Assembly: GCF_000276665.1 (NCBI RefSeq)
Contig: NW_004955446.1
Coordinates: 14,860,273 to 14,924,272 of the forward strand
Direction: 5' to 3'
DNA from: Chinchilla lanigera
Taxonomy: Eukaryota; Chordata; Mammalia; Rodentia; Chinchillidae
Length of the DNA stretch: 64,000 nucleotides
Within the stretch, counting starts at the first letter, position 1; every line of letters begins with the position of its first letter. Below, piece by piece: positions 47,480 through 59,404 of this stretch. Below the pieces are notes generated by a model. It saw nothing but the letters and a program-made list of their open reading frames with translations, did not search any database and was not told the origin of the DNA. The position numbers and the translations under genes were made by a program.

Positions 47480-47576
47480 CTAAGGATTAAACTCAGGGCT
47501 TTTACACTGTGCTACATGCACAGTAGCCCATTTTTAATTTGAGACAGGGTCTCCCTAACTTACTGAGTTGGTTCCT
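47480..47576 (-). mobile_element. B1/ID composite SINE, minus strand, partial
   Basis: AAGGATTAAACTCAGGGCTT (ID 3' side reversed) and TGTGCTACATGCACAGTAGC, then TTTTTAATTTGAGACAGGGT and CTCCCTAACTTACTGAGTTG (B1 half). Same layout as the 32.8-kb copy. Confidence 0.72.
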
Positions 47577-48214
47577 ATTCTATTTGGATTGTAAAATCTG
47601 GTACTTTTTCACACAGAGAAATGTTATCTGTATGTTTATCTTTCAAGGTTGTTTTCTATGCAAAAGTTTTAGAAAATTGTCCACAAAAAGACAATTAATA
47701 TCTCTTTTTTAAAGATATGAAGTACTAGGACACAATGATAAAGTGTTAGTTGTGAGACTATTGTTTTTGAAAGAGTTGGAAATAATCTTCAGAAATGTGC
47801 AAAGTCATGAAAGAGAGTATAGTTCAAAATTTTTAAATAGTAAGAAATGAAGTTGTTTCCTAGTCAGTAAAGATTACAGAAAAAGTGCCACAGAAATCCT
47901 CTACTTTGTAATTAAATTAGAGCAAATCAGTCTTGATAGAAGTTAATAAGAGATCACAAATCAGTTCTTTTTATTTTACTGAAATTACTTCATTCTCAAG
48001 ACAGAAAATTCACCAGGATGGGTAGCTTTACTGAGTTTTCAACTATCAGGACAGTTTTGGGTGTCTTCAGTGTTGTACTTGAAACTTTAAAATCAGAACT
48101 TTTATCAGTATTCTCATTCAGGTTTTTGATGTAAATTGCAATTTGCATAATAAAATGACATTTTTTGGATTACATTGCATAGAATTTACTAAATGTATTC
48201 ACAGTATTAAAATC
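47577..48214. other. Unique sequence, nothing recognised
   Basis: No repeat or gene recognised. Confidence 0.4.
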
Positions 48215-48385
48215 TCACAATGACATGAGGGATAGGAATGGCAGGTGTTTTTATTCTTGCCTTAAGGGATGATGCAGGAGTCAGAGAACCAAGTGTTCTA
48301 TCTACCCAATCCGCAGGAGGAATGATGGACCTAGACACCAGGACCCTTACTTCCAGTCTAGTTCTCATTCTGCTACCTTGCAGCG
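48215..48385 (-). repeat. MIR SINE, diverged
   Basis: TCTCACAATGACATGAGGGA, GTGTTTTTATTCTTGCCTTA, AGGAGTCAGAGAACCAAG and GGACCCTTACTTCCAGTCTA follow the antisense MIR order from the 3' end to the B-box region. Confidence 0.6.
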
Positions 48386-48679
48386 TCTTCCTCAGAAATA
48401 CTAGAAGTAGAAACTAAATTATACACAGGAAGAAAGAGATTCTTCTGCTGTAGGGACCTGCACCACGTCTGTATAGCTACATGTTGAAAATTTGGTTGAA
48501 TTTGTTGGGACTTCACTTGAAGAAGCTCAAGGATATAATCTCCTTCTCTAATAGAAACTTTACTGGGAAATAATTTTATACGCCCAAAATATCCACTGAT
48601 GGAAAATACTGAGCTCACGAGCACTGTAATTCAGACAGGAAGTAGAAGACTAGGAAAAAATTGTTAAGACAGTTATCCG

Positions 48680-48772
48680 GGGGCTAGGGATTTAGCTCAG
48701 TGGCACAGCAGTGCCTGGCAAGTGTGAGGTTGTAAGTTCGATACCCGGTACCAAAGAAAAAAAACAAAAAAA
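48680..48772 (+). mobile_element. ID SINE, plus strand, ~12-bp TSD
   Basis: GGGGCTAGGGATTTAGCTCA (A box) and GTAAGTTCGATACCCGGTAC (B box), tail AAAGAAAAAAAACAAAAAAA. AGACAGTTATCC (48667) and AGACAGCTATCT (48773) are the flanking duplication with two differences. Confidence 0.94.
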
Positions 48773-49589
48773 AGACAGCTATCTGGTGGTTTCTAACAGA
48801 AAGGCTGAGGGACATCAAGCAGATGACAGGGGTTTTCTGGGAGTTGGATTGTAGGTTTTGCTCAGCCTTATAATCCATAAAAACCTTGGGGAATAGGTGC
48901 AGATAGTGTTGGTATCAATCTTTAATATTATTACTCATTCAGCTTTTTATCTACAGGACATAAAACATGCAAGAATTCAATAATAAACATTAAACTTGGG
49001 TTATAAAATTACAATAAAAATCATGAGATATTTACATTCTGAATTCAATTGTTTAATTTCAAATGAAGAGGCAATAGAATTGTCTGGCATTTAAAACATG
49101 GATATTTTTTAGATGTGGAATTTTTTAGTTGTTATTTTAGGATCATGATTAATTGAAATAGTGGAAAGCAAAATTTCAGATAAGGAGAGACTATTGTACT
49201 GTTGTTATATATAGTTTGTCTATTTTTGAAATAGAAAAAAAGTTAATTAAAATAAAACCCTAAAAATTAAATTAGAAGAGGTAACAATGATATAGCTATA
49301 TGTGAACATGAGTGTGTGTATGTGTGCATGGCTTCCACTGAAAGCTGCCTTCAAAGTACTGTAAAATTTCTTATATTATATTTCTAAGAATTTCTTTATC
49401 AAATTAGATACATTCAGCTGTATACTCTAAAGTGTTTGTTAAGTTATTGAAAGGATGCTTTATACAAGTGAAGATATGTTGTGTTTATATAGAAATTGTA
49501 TGTGATGTAGATTTTACAGATAGCAATAAAATATTCATCTTTTTCTTGGATATATTTGTACTTGAAACAAGTAACAAACTAGGGTTACT
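48773..49589. other. AT-rich unique sequence
   Basis: Nothing recognised beyond short frames. Confidence 0.45.
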
Positions 49590-50530
49590 CAGACTTGAGT
49601 ACTCAGGAGAAGAAATACAAATAGAAAATAAATATATGAAAAAATGTTCAAATTACTGATTATTCCAGAGATGCAGATAAACAACACTGAGATTCCATCT
49701 CACCCCAGAAAGAATGGCTACCATCAAGAAATTAACCAATAGCAAATGCTGGCGAGGCTGTGGGGAAAACGGAGCAATTATTCACTGTTGTTGGGCATGT
49801 AGACTGGTATAATCACTGTGGAAATCAGTGTGGGGTTTCCTAAAAAATCTAGGATTAGAGGTTCATTTGACCTAGCTATTCGCCTTCCGGGAATCTTCCC
49901 AGAAGACTTAAAAACATCGTAACACAGCAATATATGTGCACCAATGTTTAGAGCAGCACGATTTGTAATAGGTGAATCTTTGGAAACAACCCAAATGCCC
50001 ATCAACCCAGGAATGGATAAAAAAGATGTACATTTATACAATGGAGTACTCCTCAGCCATAAAGAAGGATAAATTTGAGCTTTTATAGGTAAATGCATGC
50101 AACTTGAGACCATATTGATAAGTGAAATAAATTAGACTCATACGTGTAAACGTCAGATTTTCTCCCTGGGGTGAGAAATTGAAAGAGTAAATAAGATCTA
50201 AAATGCACAATAAACATTGTGAAGAGGGAATAAATTTTTCATAAGGAAAAGGTAACTAGGATGGATGAAAGCGGAAAGGACAGCAGGGAAAAGGAAAAAA
50301 ATGCAAGTCAGTTATACTATTAGTGTCTCTTAGATCATAAAAAAGGAAGCTTTGAAATAATATTGATTAGAGAATTTTTTTTGCCCATATCTTGTACCCT
50401 GAGAAAGTAAAGATTACAACATGTAATATATTAATTTTTGTTGTTCTTCTATTATTTTGTTGTGAAATTTTGTTTTACCTTTTTCCTTTTTATAAGATAA
50501 AAAGAAACTTAAAAAAAATAAAATAAACAA
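49590..50530 (+). mobile_element. LINE-1 3' end, less diverged copy
   Basis: L1 ORF2 C-terminal landmarks are well kept: AATATATGAAAAAATGTTCA, TTCCATCTCACCCCAGAAAG, TGGCGAGGCTGTGGGGAAAA, GGTTCATTTGACCTAGCTAT, ACAACCCAAATGCCCATCAA, TTATACAATGGAGTACTCCT, CAGCCATAAAGAAGG. A lineage-type 3'UTR follows (purine-rich GGATGGATGAAAGCGGAAAG) and ends in an A-rich stretch near 50515. The 111-codon frame 49778-50113 on the minus strand is antisense to it. Confidence 0.92.
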
Positions 50531-51629
50531 GAGTGAACCTGTCACTTCAAGGAAAAAAAAACAAACTATTCTTTCCCAGTGATAAAGTTTGAGTTTGCAA
50601 ACAAAAATTTCATTTTAAAACTTGGATCTCCACGTTATGTTTGACAACTTCCTAGTGGTTAAAGACTTTCCTAATTTGATTTGTAGTAATATTTATAAAA
50701 ATGTAACATACAAATAAATTTGTCACTGTATTTGAATATCTTCATAACTTAGTATCTCCAAATTTTCCAAAATACGAGTGCATTATATTACCAAATCATG
50801 CATAAATAAATGAATGAGTAGCACAAAGTAAAAAACAAACTAATATGAAGAATAGACTATTGAGTTAAATATATTACTATTGAAAGCTCGTTAATACACT
50901 ATGAATTAATGTGCAGGTACCAGCTCCCTAAAATGAATGTAATCATTATGTATTGCAAAAATATACTAATAAAAATACTAAGAAAGAATGATCATTAATT
51001 GAATTTTGGTATAACAGCAATGAAAACAATCACAGTTGTCAGAAAAAGCTAAGAAAACACACTTCAGTTTTACAGCTACATGTATGAGGCCAGGTTTTCT
51101 TCATAGACTTTGACAAAACTAGTATGGTGAAACTGATTAAATGTTGAATCGATGTCTTCTATTAGCCAAGTATTGACTATTTTAAAAATGAGAGTAATGC
51201 CATTATTGTTACTAAATAATTTTTGGAGAAAAAAGTTATTTTAGAAAAAAATATAATTTATATTGACATTTAATGTCTATTACTTTTTCTTTAGTATTTT
51301 ATTATTATTGGTAAGATTTGCTAGAATCAACTGGTATAAAAGTAACAAAAAGAACAGTGATATTACAGTACATTATGTGAGCTTGCATTTTACAAGTGTA
51401 AATAACAGGGGCAGTTTTGATGGATATAAAAACACACCTTTTTATGAATAGTGAAATTTAGCTTATAATTGTAAATTTAGAAACTAAAAATATACTAATG
51501 AAAATCTTTGTAGTTCCATTAAATGCATTTACATGTAATTATTTTTCTAACTTTTGAAAAAATGGAATTTTTTATGTATAGACTATTTTAAAAGTGATTT
51601 GGGAGGCTGTGTGTTTATTCTACCAAACA
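50531..51629. other. Very AT-rich sequence with an L1 3'-terminal scrap
   Basis: At 50935-50985 the motif GAATGTAATCATTATGTATT, then ATATACTAATAAAAATACT, matches the L1 3' terminus seen at 57215-57262. The rest is not recognised. Confidence 0.5.
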
Positions 51630-51910
51630 TTGTCATTGAAACACGGAGAAAGAACATGGAATGCTTGGGAAATTCTCCCGAGAGTTCCTCCTGCTCAGAA
51701 TTTACACTTTTGGTTGTCACCAGTGAATGTATCATACAAGAAAGCTTTGACTGGAATCTAGCACTTTCTCTTCTCTAGAGGAAGTAGTATGCCCCTCCCC
51801 ACTTTGAGGCAGTTACCCAGCTTTGATTCCAGTTGTGTGTGCATCGCTCTCTACTGCATCCCGATCAAAGTAATCAGAATGGAGCTACGGTTCTGGGTTG
51901 TTAAAAGAAA
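51630..51910. promoter_or_regulatory. Candidate conserved non-coding block
   Basis: Repeat-free, GC-balanced. Contains CCCGATCAAAGTAATCAGAA (a TCF/LEF-like ATCAAAG next to a TAATC word) and GCTTTGATTCCAGTTGTGTG. Regulatory role is inferred. Confidence 0.28.
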
Positions 51911-52369
51911 TTTTTAAAAACTGAAGTAGGAAACAGAATTATTTCACATAATATCTGAAAGTCTAAGACAGAAAAGTTTATTCTCCATCTCTTGATGTCC
52001 TGCAATATCTATCTCCTTCTAAAGAAAAGAATCAAATTAAGGGCTAGCACAGGAAGGTGAGTCACTTCTAATTTTGCCAAGTCCTAAGAGAACATTGTAG
52101 TCTGGTTACAAATATATATGTTTAATTTTTGAAAAATAAAATTTTTGCAATGTTGTAAAAAATGCTGTACAGTATATTTGTACGAAGGTTGGAAAACTAT
52201 GGGGTTTTATTTTTCAATTGTGCCATTGATTTTATTTTATTTTATCTTTACTGACTAGGATACACTTACCTTGAACGTTTATCTCATAAAATTTACCTTT
52301 TTTGAAAATAATGAAACAATTTTTTCTTCCTTCACTTATGAAGATTTTACAGGGAGAAAAACTATGAAA

Positions 52370-52880
52370 TCTGACACGAAGGAGTAGCCTCTCCGAAATC
52401 CACGAATAACGTTGTATTTTAGACAGGAGGCTCTGGGTGTGAGAAGACATGAAGAGTGGAGGGTTGCCCCAGTCAGAACGCTTTGGGGTCTCCCAGGAAG
52501 GTCAGAGGCACTGAGTGTGTAATAAGCGAGGGCCACTACAGCAGCCATTATCTTCCCTTTGACAGAGCGGCTCAGTGACCTGGCATGCTGGCAAATGGAG
52601 AGGAAAACTCTGCACGGAGATGTAAATCTCCCGCACAGGTCCCTCATGAATATCTTGTCTCCAGGATTCAAGCCAGTGACCTGGAAAACAAGGTTCCTCC
52701 CCAATCAAAATGACAGGCAGAGCTGGTTTCCTGTTAGGAAGACTACGAGGTGTGTAAAAAAAATTATGATTTCTGAGGGGAAAAAAATGAGATGTCACAC
52801 AGAGCAAAATATTACTTTCAAATGGTCCTCTGCAGTTCTTTTGAATGGCAGCTGTTAAGAATTCAATTGTGTGTATGACA
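52370..52880. promoter_or_regulatory. Candidate conserved non-coding block with open frames on both strands
   Basis: About 500 bp of balanced composition in AT-rich DNA. Two long minus-strand frames in different registers (52336-52704 and 52502-52936) and one plus-strand frame (52559-52858) overlap, which argues for stop-codon scarcity from composition rather than coding. No family recognised. Notable words: GCAGCCATTATCTTCCCTTT and GAGATGTAAATCTCCCG, a short palindrome (GAGAT..ATCTC). Confidence 0.3.
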
Positions 52881-54089
52881 CTCTGGAATCCAGAATGGAA
52901 GTTCTGTTGGGGGCAGGAATGAATAGAAATTTTCAATTTAAATACTCATTTGAGAATATTTGAATATCTGTCATTCTTTGTAGCCTAAAGGTTAATTCCT
53001 GAAAAAATAATTTCCATTAGTAACACAAATTCTAACCTTGTCAAATCCTCTTATGTAATGCATCAGTGCTGAAAGGCATACTCTTGCAAAACTGAACTAT
53101 TACATATATAATCCTGGTTTATAGACAATGTTTCTCTTAGAAGCTGAATTGATTTATCAGTTATTTGTTTCAGAGGAATTTATCAAGGTATGGCTACTTT
53201 CATGGAAAATGTACCATAGTCATGAATCATCAATTTTTAAAAAGATAGAGACATTGACATTATGAAAAATATCCAGATGCCTAAAATTTAGAGAGAAAAT
53301 ATGGACATTTTAAAGTAATGTGTTACAAAGTACAATAATGCCTAAAGTTTTGGTTATGTTTTAAAAAATATATTTAATTGAAATAATCTACATAATTCTA
53401 ATACCATCTTTATTGTACTTTTTAAAGAGGGATGATTCTGTGATTCAATAACCAATGTAAAACAATCATAAGCCAATTAAAATAAAATGTAAAAGATTTT
53501 AGTTTATATAGATATGAATGCATTTTTTTCTTAAAACAATATTTTAGTATTCTTAATTTTCAAAGATTTTTCTAATGTAGAAATATGTAAATCAACTTTT
53601 AAATCTTATTTTTCCTCTAGATTTCTTTTCTTACTGCATACATAAAGTATTTATAGTTGTGTATAATATGTTTAAACATATGTGTAAATTGTGGGATGGA
53701 TAACTTAAGCTATTTAGTATATATAGTCCCTTTCATACTTAAAATTATTTTGTGAACAGTTAAAATCTACTCTCAAAGATATTTAGTTATACATAAAAAT
53801 CCATTTTTGAAGTCACAAAATCACAACCTAAAAAACAAAATAAGTCAAAAATGTTTTGGAAGGTATCACTAAGAATTTTATATGTACACTCACACAAAGA
53901 TACTTTTTTTTCTTATTATTTTTAAATCAAACTTCAGTTATATACATTTGTTTTCCTTGTGTGTAAACTTTTGTATCTGGCATAATCTGATGCATATTAT
54001 ATATATTATTTTTGTGATCCTTTGCCCAGAGTTGGGAATTATCTTTCCAAAGACTTGCTCATCTTCTAGAAAGCTTTGAGCTCCATCAC
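52881..54089. other. AT-rich unique sequence
   Basis: Nothing recognised. Confidence 0.45.
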
Positions 54090-54310
54090 TAGTTCTAAGA
54101 AAGACTGCTTCTAATGTTTTGGAGTTCTGAGCCCTTTTTGGAAGACGATGATTTAAATTTGCACACAGAGCTCACACAGAATGAATATGTTAATGGGTGC
54201 CAGCCATGAGTTGCACACTCAAATTATCATCAATTGTGCATGAAAATTTTCCAGGCTATTTATTCTGAAAATAAGCACTAAATTATGCATTCAACTGAAG
54301 ATTCAGGCAT
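54090..54310. promoter_or_regulatory. Candidate conserved non-coding block
   Basis: ACACTCAAATTATCATCAAT, TGTGCATGAAAATTTTCCAG and AGCACTAAATTATGCATTCA pack AT-core words around unique sequence; repeat-free. Inferred only. Confidence 0.28.
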
Positions 54311-55176
54311 AAAAATACATTTTCACCAATATTTTCACATAACAATTTTTGTGTGTGCAAATACTACCTAATCTTGTTGTATGAGGTTTTCATTTTGATA
54401 GATGAAAATCAACATATAAACAAATGCAGGCAATGTTACAAAAGTACAGGTAGATTTTCTGCCATGCTTAAATTGTACTTCAAAATATTAAAACCCACTA
54501 TTGCTTAGCAAACTACTAGAAGCATTTTTTTTTTTTTAGTTGTTGCTGTGTCACTAAAGTGCTTCTTCAGTACAAGGAAACTGTAGTTATGCATTCATTC
54601 TCAGTAAGCATTCTCTGGCGACAGAGTTCCCATGGATTTTATGCTTGACTTTCAAAGGATGTAAGAATGTTAGAACTACATTCAACTTCTTGACTTCTAC
54701 TGCAACATAAGCAATAGTTTCAAATCAAAAGCGTATGTTTTAGTTACAATTACAGCAAAATACAATGTTAAAAGAATGAAAAGCCAAATTAAAGCCTTTC
54801 TCTCTTTGACTAGATCTAATTTTTTAAATCTAAGATTGTTAACTGTAGTAAGCAATTCATTGATCACAGGCAAATAGTAAAAAGTCTCAATTATCTGATT
54901 GTAAGGAGATTTTTTATTCTACAGTATACGGGTCTGAGGTAGGAAGGGTATGTTTTCGTATGGTGGGGATAATAAATACAAGCAAGAGTCTGAAAGAATC
55001 CTTTAATTTCTTTATTGCTATCTCATTGGTGAACCCAAGAAAGATCTTGTACTTAAAACCACATAAAAATGTAGAAGGACCTTTGTTTTTCTGTGAGGAA
55101 GGGGTGGGAAACCTGTAGTAATGCATGAACAATTGAATATTTGCTTAAACTCAGAGCTACAGATACAGCACATCAT
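54311..55176. other. AT-rich unique sequence
   Basis: Nothing recognised. Confidence 0.45.
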
Positions 55177-55187
55177 TGGAAAGGTAT

Positions 55188-55282
55188 CTTTTTATTTATT
55201 TATTTTTTTGGTGCTGGGACTTGAACTGAAGACCTTACACTTGCCAGGCAGGTGCTGTGTCCCTGAGCTATATTCCTGGCCC
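55188..55282 (-). mobile_element. ID SINE, minus strand, 11-bp TSD
   Basis: Tail CTTTTTATTTATTTATTTTT, then GGTGCTGGGACTTGAACTGA and CCCTGAGCTATATTCCTGGC. TGGAAAGGTAT occurs at 55177-55187 and 55283-55293. Confidence 0.94.
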
Positions 55283-55293
55283 TGGAAAGGTAT

Positions 55294-55629
55294 TTAAATT
55301 GGTCCATTGCAGCTTAGGAACCTGTTATTAGGGAATACTTGAGCTATAATGGACCATAGGGAACACAGTTGGAAATCATAGTGCTTATTGACAGCTTCAT
55401 TCTCAACCCAATGAACTTGTTTATACTTCAAGTTTACTCATCAAAGTTATTATAGCTTCAAAAGCAGAAATGCAACTATAACTTTTAGTAATAGAAACAA
55501 CAACAACTAAATAAAAGATATAGCCCTTGCAATAGTCAAATTCAGTTAGAGCAATTGCCAATCAATTTAGTGGACGGAAATACCAAAAACACTCTCAATA
55601 CTGTATTGATGGATTTAAAAATATTTCAT
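55294..55629. other. Unique sequence
   Basis: Nothing recognised. Confidence 0.45.
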
Positions 55630-55790
55630 ATGCCAGATGTAAGAATGCAAATAGGTACATGTAACAACCGCTGTTAATTTCCTATCATCTTGTTTTGAAA
55701 TCCTGTATCTCTTTTTATCGTTTTTGTGTTGTTTTGTTTTTGTTTTGTTATCTTTTTCTCTTTAAAATGAAAAAAATTCATATGCTCAGT
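55630..55790 (+). repeat. L1 3'UTR-like recurrent unit, copy 4
   Basis: ACAACCGCTGTTAATTTCCT, ATCATCTTGTTTTGAAATCC, TGTATCTCTTTTTATCG, then the T-rich end and CTTTAAAATGAAAAAAATTC; same order as the 41.6 and 44.3 kb copies. Confidence 0.7.
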
Positions 55791-57035
55791 GACTGTGAAT
55801 TAAAATTATGATACATGCAAAGTATCACTGGTATTATCATTTTCATAACCTTCACTCCTCTTTCCCCAGATTTTATTTTTGTGAGAGTGAATCTTTGCTT
55901 TTGACCTCACACTTCCTCCTTCCACAAGTCCCCTGCATCTAAGCCCTTAGTGGCCCTAGATCTATGATATGCACACTTTGGGCTGATCTACAAAATCAAA
56001 GCACTCTACGCCATCCTTACCCTCCCCTCATATCAAAGTGTATCCTGAGGTGACTATTTTTGCCATGAATTGCTTGTAAGAAACTGAAATGAATTACTGA
56101 ACAAATGGAAATAGTCATCTATCCAAAGCCAAGAATAAACATGGTAGTCATGTGTTACATAGAATTGGTGAAAAAGCCTGGGAACTGTCTATAATAAAAG
56201 CAGTTACCTTTTGTCTTTTTTCCTCTGCATTAAATGTGCATAATATTTTCTGTGCAGTACTCCCTTTTTTTTTTATCTTTAGATCATCATTTGCTTACTA
56301 GTCCTGCAAAAGTGAATGTTTTTAGGATGCTTTGCTAGTCTGATACCTACTCTGACTGACTTGATCTTAAGTATACTAATTGTAATTTTCAGTGAAATAA
56401 TTTGATAGACCCTATCTAGTTGTTGGACACAATGTCCAGCCCCAAATTAGCTATGTAGAGGGACAGAGGGGTGTGGTAACGGGGTGACCAGTGCAGGGTA
56501 GGGCAGGTGGTTTGACTATTGAAAGCACTGAAAGTTTTTCTATGCACTTTTGCTGCCTTTTCTTCTTCTTGATCAAAGTCTTATTAGGCAAATTCATTAA
56601 ATAATCTTTGTTAATTTGCTGTTGGTTTCCACTGATAAAGATTTTTTCCCTTTTGATGATTCTATGAGGCCTAGATTGTAAACTCAAATGCTTACAAGGA
56701 GCCTGGCTGAAAATTATATAAAAAAAATCTGAGAATATGACAATTATCTGTGAAGGAAATTTTAGCCATTTGGGGAAAGGATGCCTGGTATAAAAGAATT
56801 ACAAACAATATAAAAATATGGATAGCATAGATAAATCTGTGTGGTTTCCAAAGTACTGCATAATCTTCTATTTTGCGACTCCTGATGAAAAGCTATGGTG
56901 TAATTCAAAAGGTTTATTCTAATGATTGGCATTAGAAAGGACAGTTCTGTCTATAACTTTTCTATGGACTGTAGCCCAGTGGGAAAGTTCTGTGTTAGGA
57001 GTAATGGGACCTAAGCTTTAGACCCAATGGTTATT
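55791..57035. other. Unique sequence, nothing recognised
   Basis: The minus-strand frame 56451-56687 shows no family resemblance. Confidence 0.4.
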
Positions 57036-57262
57036 TTAAGATTTAACATAATTCAAAGAGCAAAATAAAAGAAAGATGATCGGAAACAGGAAGGGAGAGT
57101 TTGTAGAGATGGGAAGGGGCCCTGGGTAAGAGGCGGGTGAAAGCTGGAGAGGATGAGAAAGGAAAGTAGAGAGGATACGTGTTATGTATGCGTACCAATA
57201 CCCCATGATAAATATATTCATTATGTAAAACAAATGCATACTAATAAAAATACAAAGTAACG
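57036..57262 (+). repeat. LINE-1 3'UTR and 3' terminus
   Basis: Purine-rich lead (GAAACAGGAAGGGAGAGTTT), then TACCAATACCCCATGATAAA, ATATTCATTATGTAAAACAA and ATGCATACTAATAAAAATAC. The 148-codon minus-strand frame over it (57036-57482) is the reverse of a purine-rich 3'UTR and is not a gene. Confidence 0.7.
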
Positions 57263-57510
57263 TCCATGTCACTGTAGAAATGTAAAACAATGTCAGGCTT
57301 CTCATCAAATTTGTTTTGAAAAAATTAACATAGTGAAAATTAACATAATGGCTAACAAAATGGTCTCCTTTTGGGCTCTCATGAAAAGCACTGATTATTG
57401 TTTGGTTTGGAAAGTGAGCTATGAGAGACATCTTACCCTGGTGGGGAGATGCGGGGGGAATGTCAAAACAAAGACCAACCATTTAAAAATATCCAAGAAC
57501 GGTGTCCAGG

Positions 57511-57511
<1 letters not shown>

Positions 57512-57557
<46 letters not shown>
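57512..57557. repeat. (GT)n microsatellite
   Basis: About 22 uninterrupted GT units. Confidence 0.97.
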
Positions 57558-57559
<2 letters not shown>

Positions 57560-58389
57560 AACACACATGGTTTTAATGCAGTGGCAATGGTGACTGTCTT
57601 TTAGGAAACTGATTTAGCTGATCGCTCAGTTCTGAACATATAACAGACTAATACGGCAAGACTGACCTTTTCTCATGGGCTGCTGTGCTTGAAATGGAAT
57701 CTAGGGTTGCCATTTTGAGTAAAACCAGACTTCCCTTGGGATAAATGAATATGTCTGCCATTATATTCTCCAACAGAGGCTAACAGGGGACATGTCTGCT
57801 TTCCTACTGCTAAAGCTTGCCTCATCCAACAATCATTCAACTCTTCCCTTCAACCCATAGTTGTTATTTCTAGGTTTTATCATGCAGCCTTTATTTTACT
57901 GATTTTTATATTTAAACTGTGGACAGTTTCTACCTCACTCAAAAGTGAACTTCTTAATTTTGAGCCCTAATGTCTGTATCACATGAACTTTCCCTACTAA
58001 CTTTCCCTACATGCTCATTAACATTTAGGCAGTTTTCTTCTCCCCCCACTCAATATTTCACATACAGTTGTACATATTTATTTTACTGAATAGAATAATT
58101 TGATTTTTTATGTGTTTTCAGTTACATTTTAAGCGGAGGAAACTTTACCTTACTGTTTTTTATTACTATGTGTCTAATGCATTGCCCATCTAAATATGTG
58201 TGCTTACGTAATGAACGAATTACTAACTTAAAAATACAGCCACTATTGCTTTCATCACTATCACTACTACTGCCACCAACAATATCTCCATCTCAGAGGT
58301 GTATGTGTCTATTTTCTTTTATTTTGCAAAGAGAAAATAAGAGGTAGCTGCTTCTTTTTTTTCTTTCTTCTGAGAAATTTGGTGTAATG
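57558..58389. other. Unique sequence, nothing recognised
   Basis: Contains a short tandem duplication (ACTTTCCCTAC twice) near 57986. Confidence 0.4.
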
Positions 58390-58500
58390 TAAAAATAAAT
58401 GAACCAAGGTCAATATGCTGGTAAGGAACAGAGCCAGAGTCTAAATCTAGACTGACTTTGCAGCCCAAGGTCTTGACCACAGAGATATATTCCCTCTAAC
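58390..58500 (-). repeat. MIR SINE fragment
   Basis: AAGGTCAATATGCTGGTAAG, AACAGAGCCAGAGTCTAAAT, CAGCCCAAGGTCTTGACCAC: antisense MIR from the core to the tRNA-like end. Confidence 0.68.
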
Positions 58501-59089
58501 ATTTATTATAGTTGTTTATGTCGCTTCTGCAGTCTGGAGTAAAGATTTGTTAGACTGCTTTAGAGTCAAGGTCATCGAATCATTCACAAGAAGAGGAGAA
58601 ACAGAGACATTTGATGCTTTCCAATCACCACTCATACAATCCAGATTTTGTGTCCTTGCCTCCTTTTTTTTCTTCATGGCTGTATTTCTGTAGAAGCTTT
58701 GGTCAAGGCAAAGTCACAGTGATTCTAGTTTACACTGTGACAGGCAGAGGAAAAATGAAGTCTTCTACTAGTAATACATTAACCAGTGTACTAAGACAAC
58801 AAACACAGCAGTTCTGTATAACCATCATAGTTTACTGTATAAGGAAAATGGGATGATAATTAAAATATTTAGCATTGCTATGTCACAAAGGTATAGACTC
58901 ACATATGTGCACATATTAATCATATGGGATGGAGTGCTGGTTAAGACAGTCTAAACTAGTCTAAAATGTCCTAGATCCCCAAGGCAGGACTGTTTTCTGA
59001 TCTCTTCACATTCTTCCCTGTCTTTCATCTCATCTCTCTGAGGTCCCGACAGCAACAGCAGAAGTAGCAGCTGACACAGTTTGAAAGTT
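58501..59089. other. Unique sequence
   Basis: Plus-strand frame 58611-58856 has no family resemblance. Confidence 0.4.
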
Positions 59090-59290
59090 TGTTTCATGTA
59101 CTTCACATACACGTTTTCATTTCATCCTCACAATGGCACTGTCAGTTCACAATATCATTCCTCCTTGAGGGGGACTCTGAGGACTATCAAGAGCATATAA
59201 ATGAGCATTAACATGTAGATACCGAATGGAAGAAACGGGGTCCAAATCAAAGTCTGTCTGATTGCAAAACTTGTGATGTTGACACTTCAT
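59090..59290 (-). repeat. MIR SINE, diverged
   Basis: TTTCATTTCATCCTCACAAT near the start and GGGTCCAAATCAAAGTCTGT then CTGATTGCAAAACTTGTGAT near the end fit antisense MIR, with an eroded middle. Confidence 0.55.
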
Positions 59291-59404
59291 CCAACTTTTC
59301 ATCATTTTGCTATGTGTCCCACCCTCTCTTGCCTTTGCATGGGTTGTTCTTTTCTCAGGGATTGCTTTCTCCCCTCATCCACCTGGTTTCCTTCTCTTTC
59401 TAAA

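Noticed and set aside
49778..50113. 111-codon minus-strand frame
   Set aside because: It is exactly antisense to L1 ORF2 sequence.
52336..52936. Two long minus-strand frames as possible exons
   Set aside because: They overlap in different registers, have no family resemblance, and a plus-strand frame is open too; composition explains them.
57036..57482. 148-codon minus-strand frame with hydrophobic stretches
   Set aside because: Much of it is the reverse complement of a purine-rich L1 3'UTR; hydrophobicity comes from T-rich codons.
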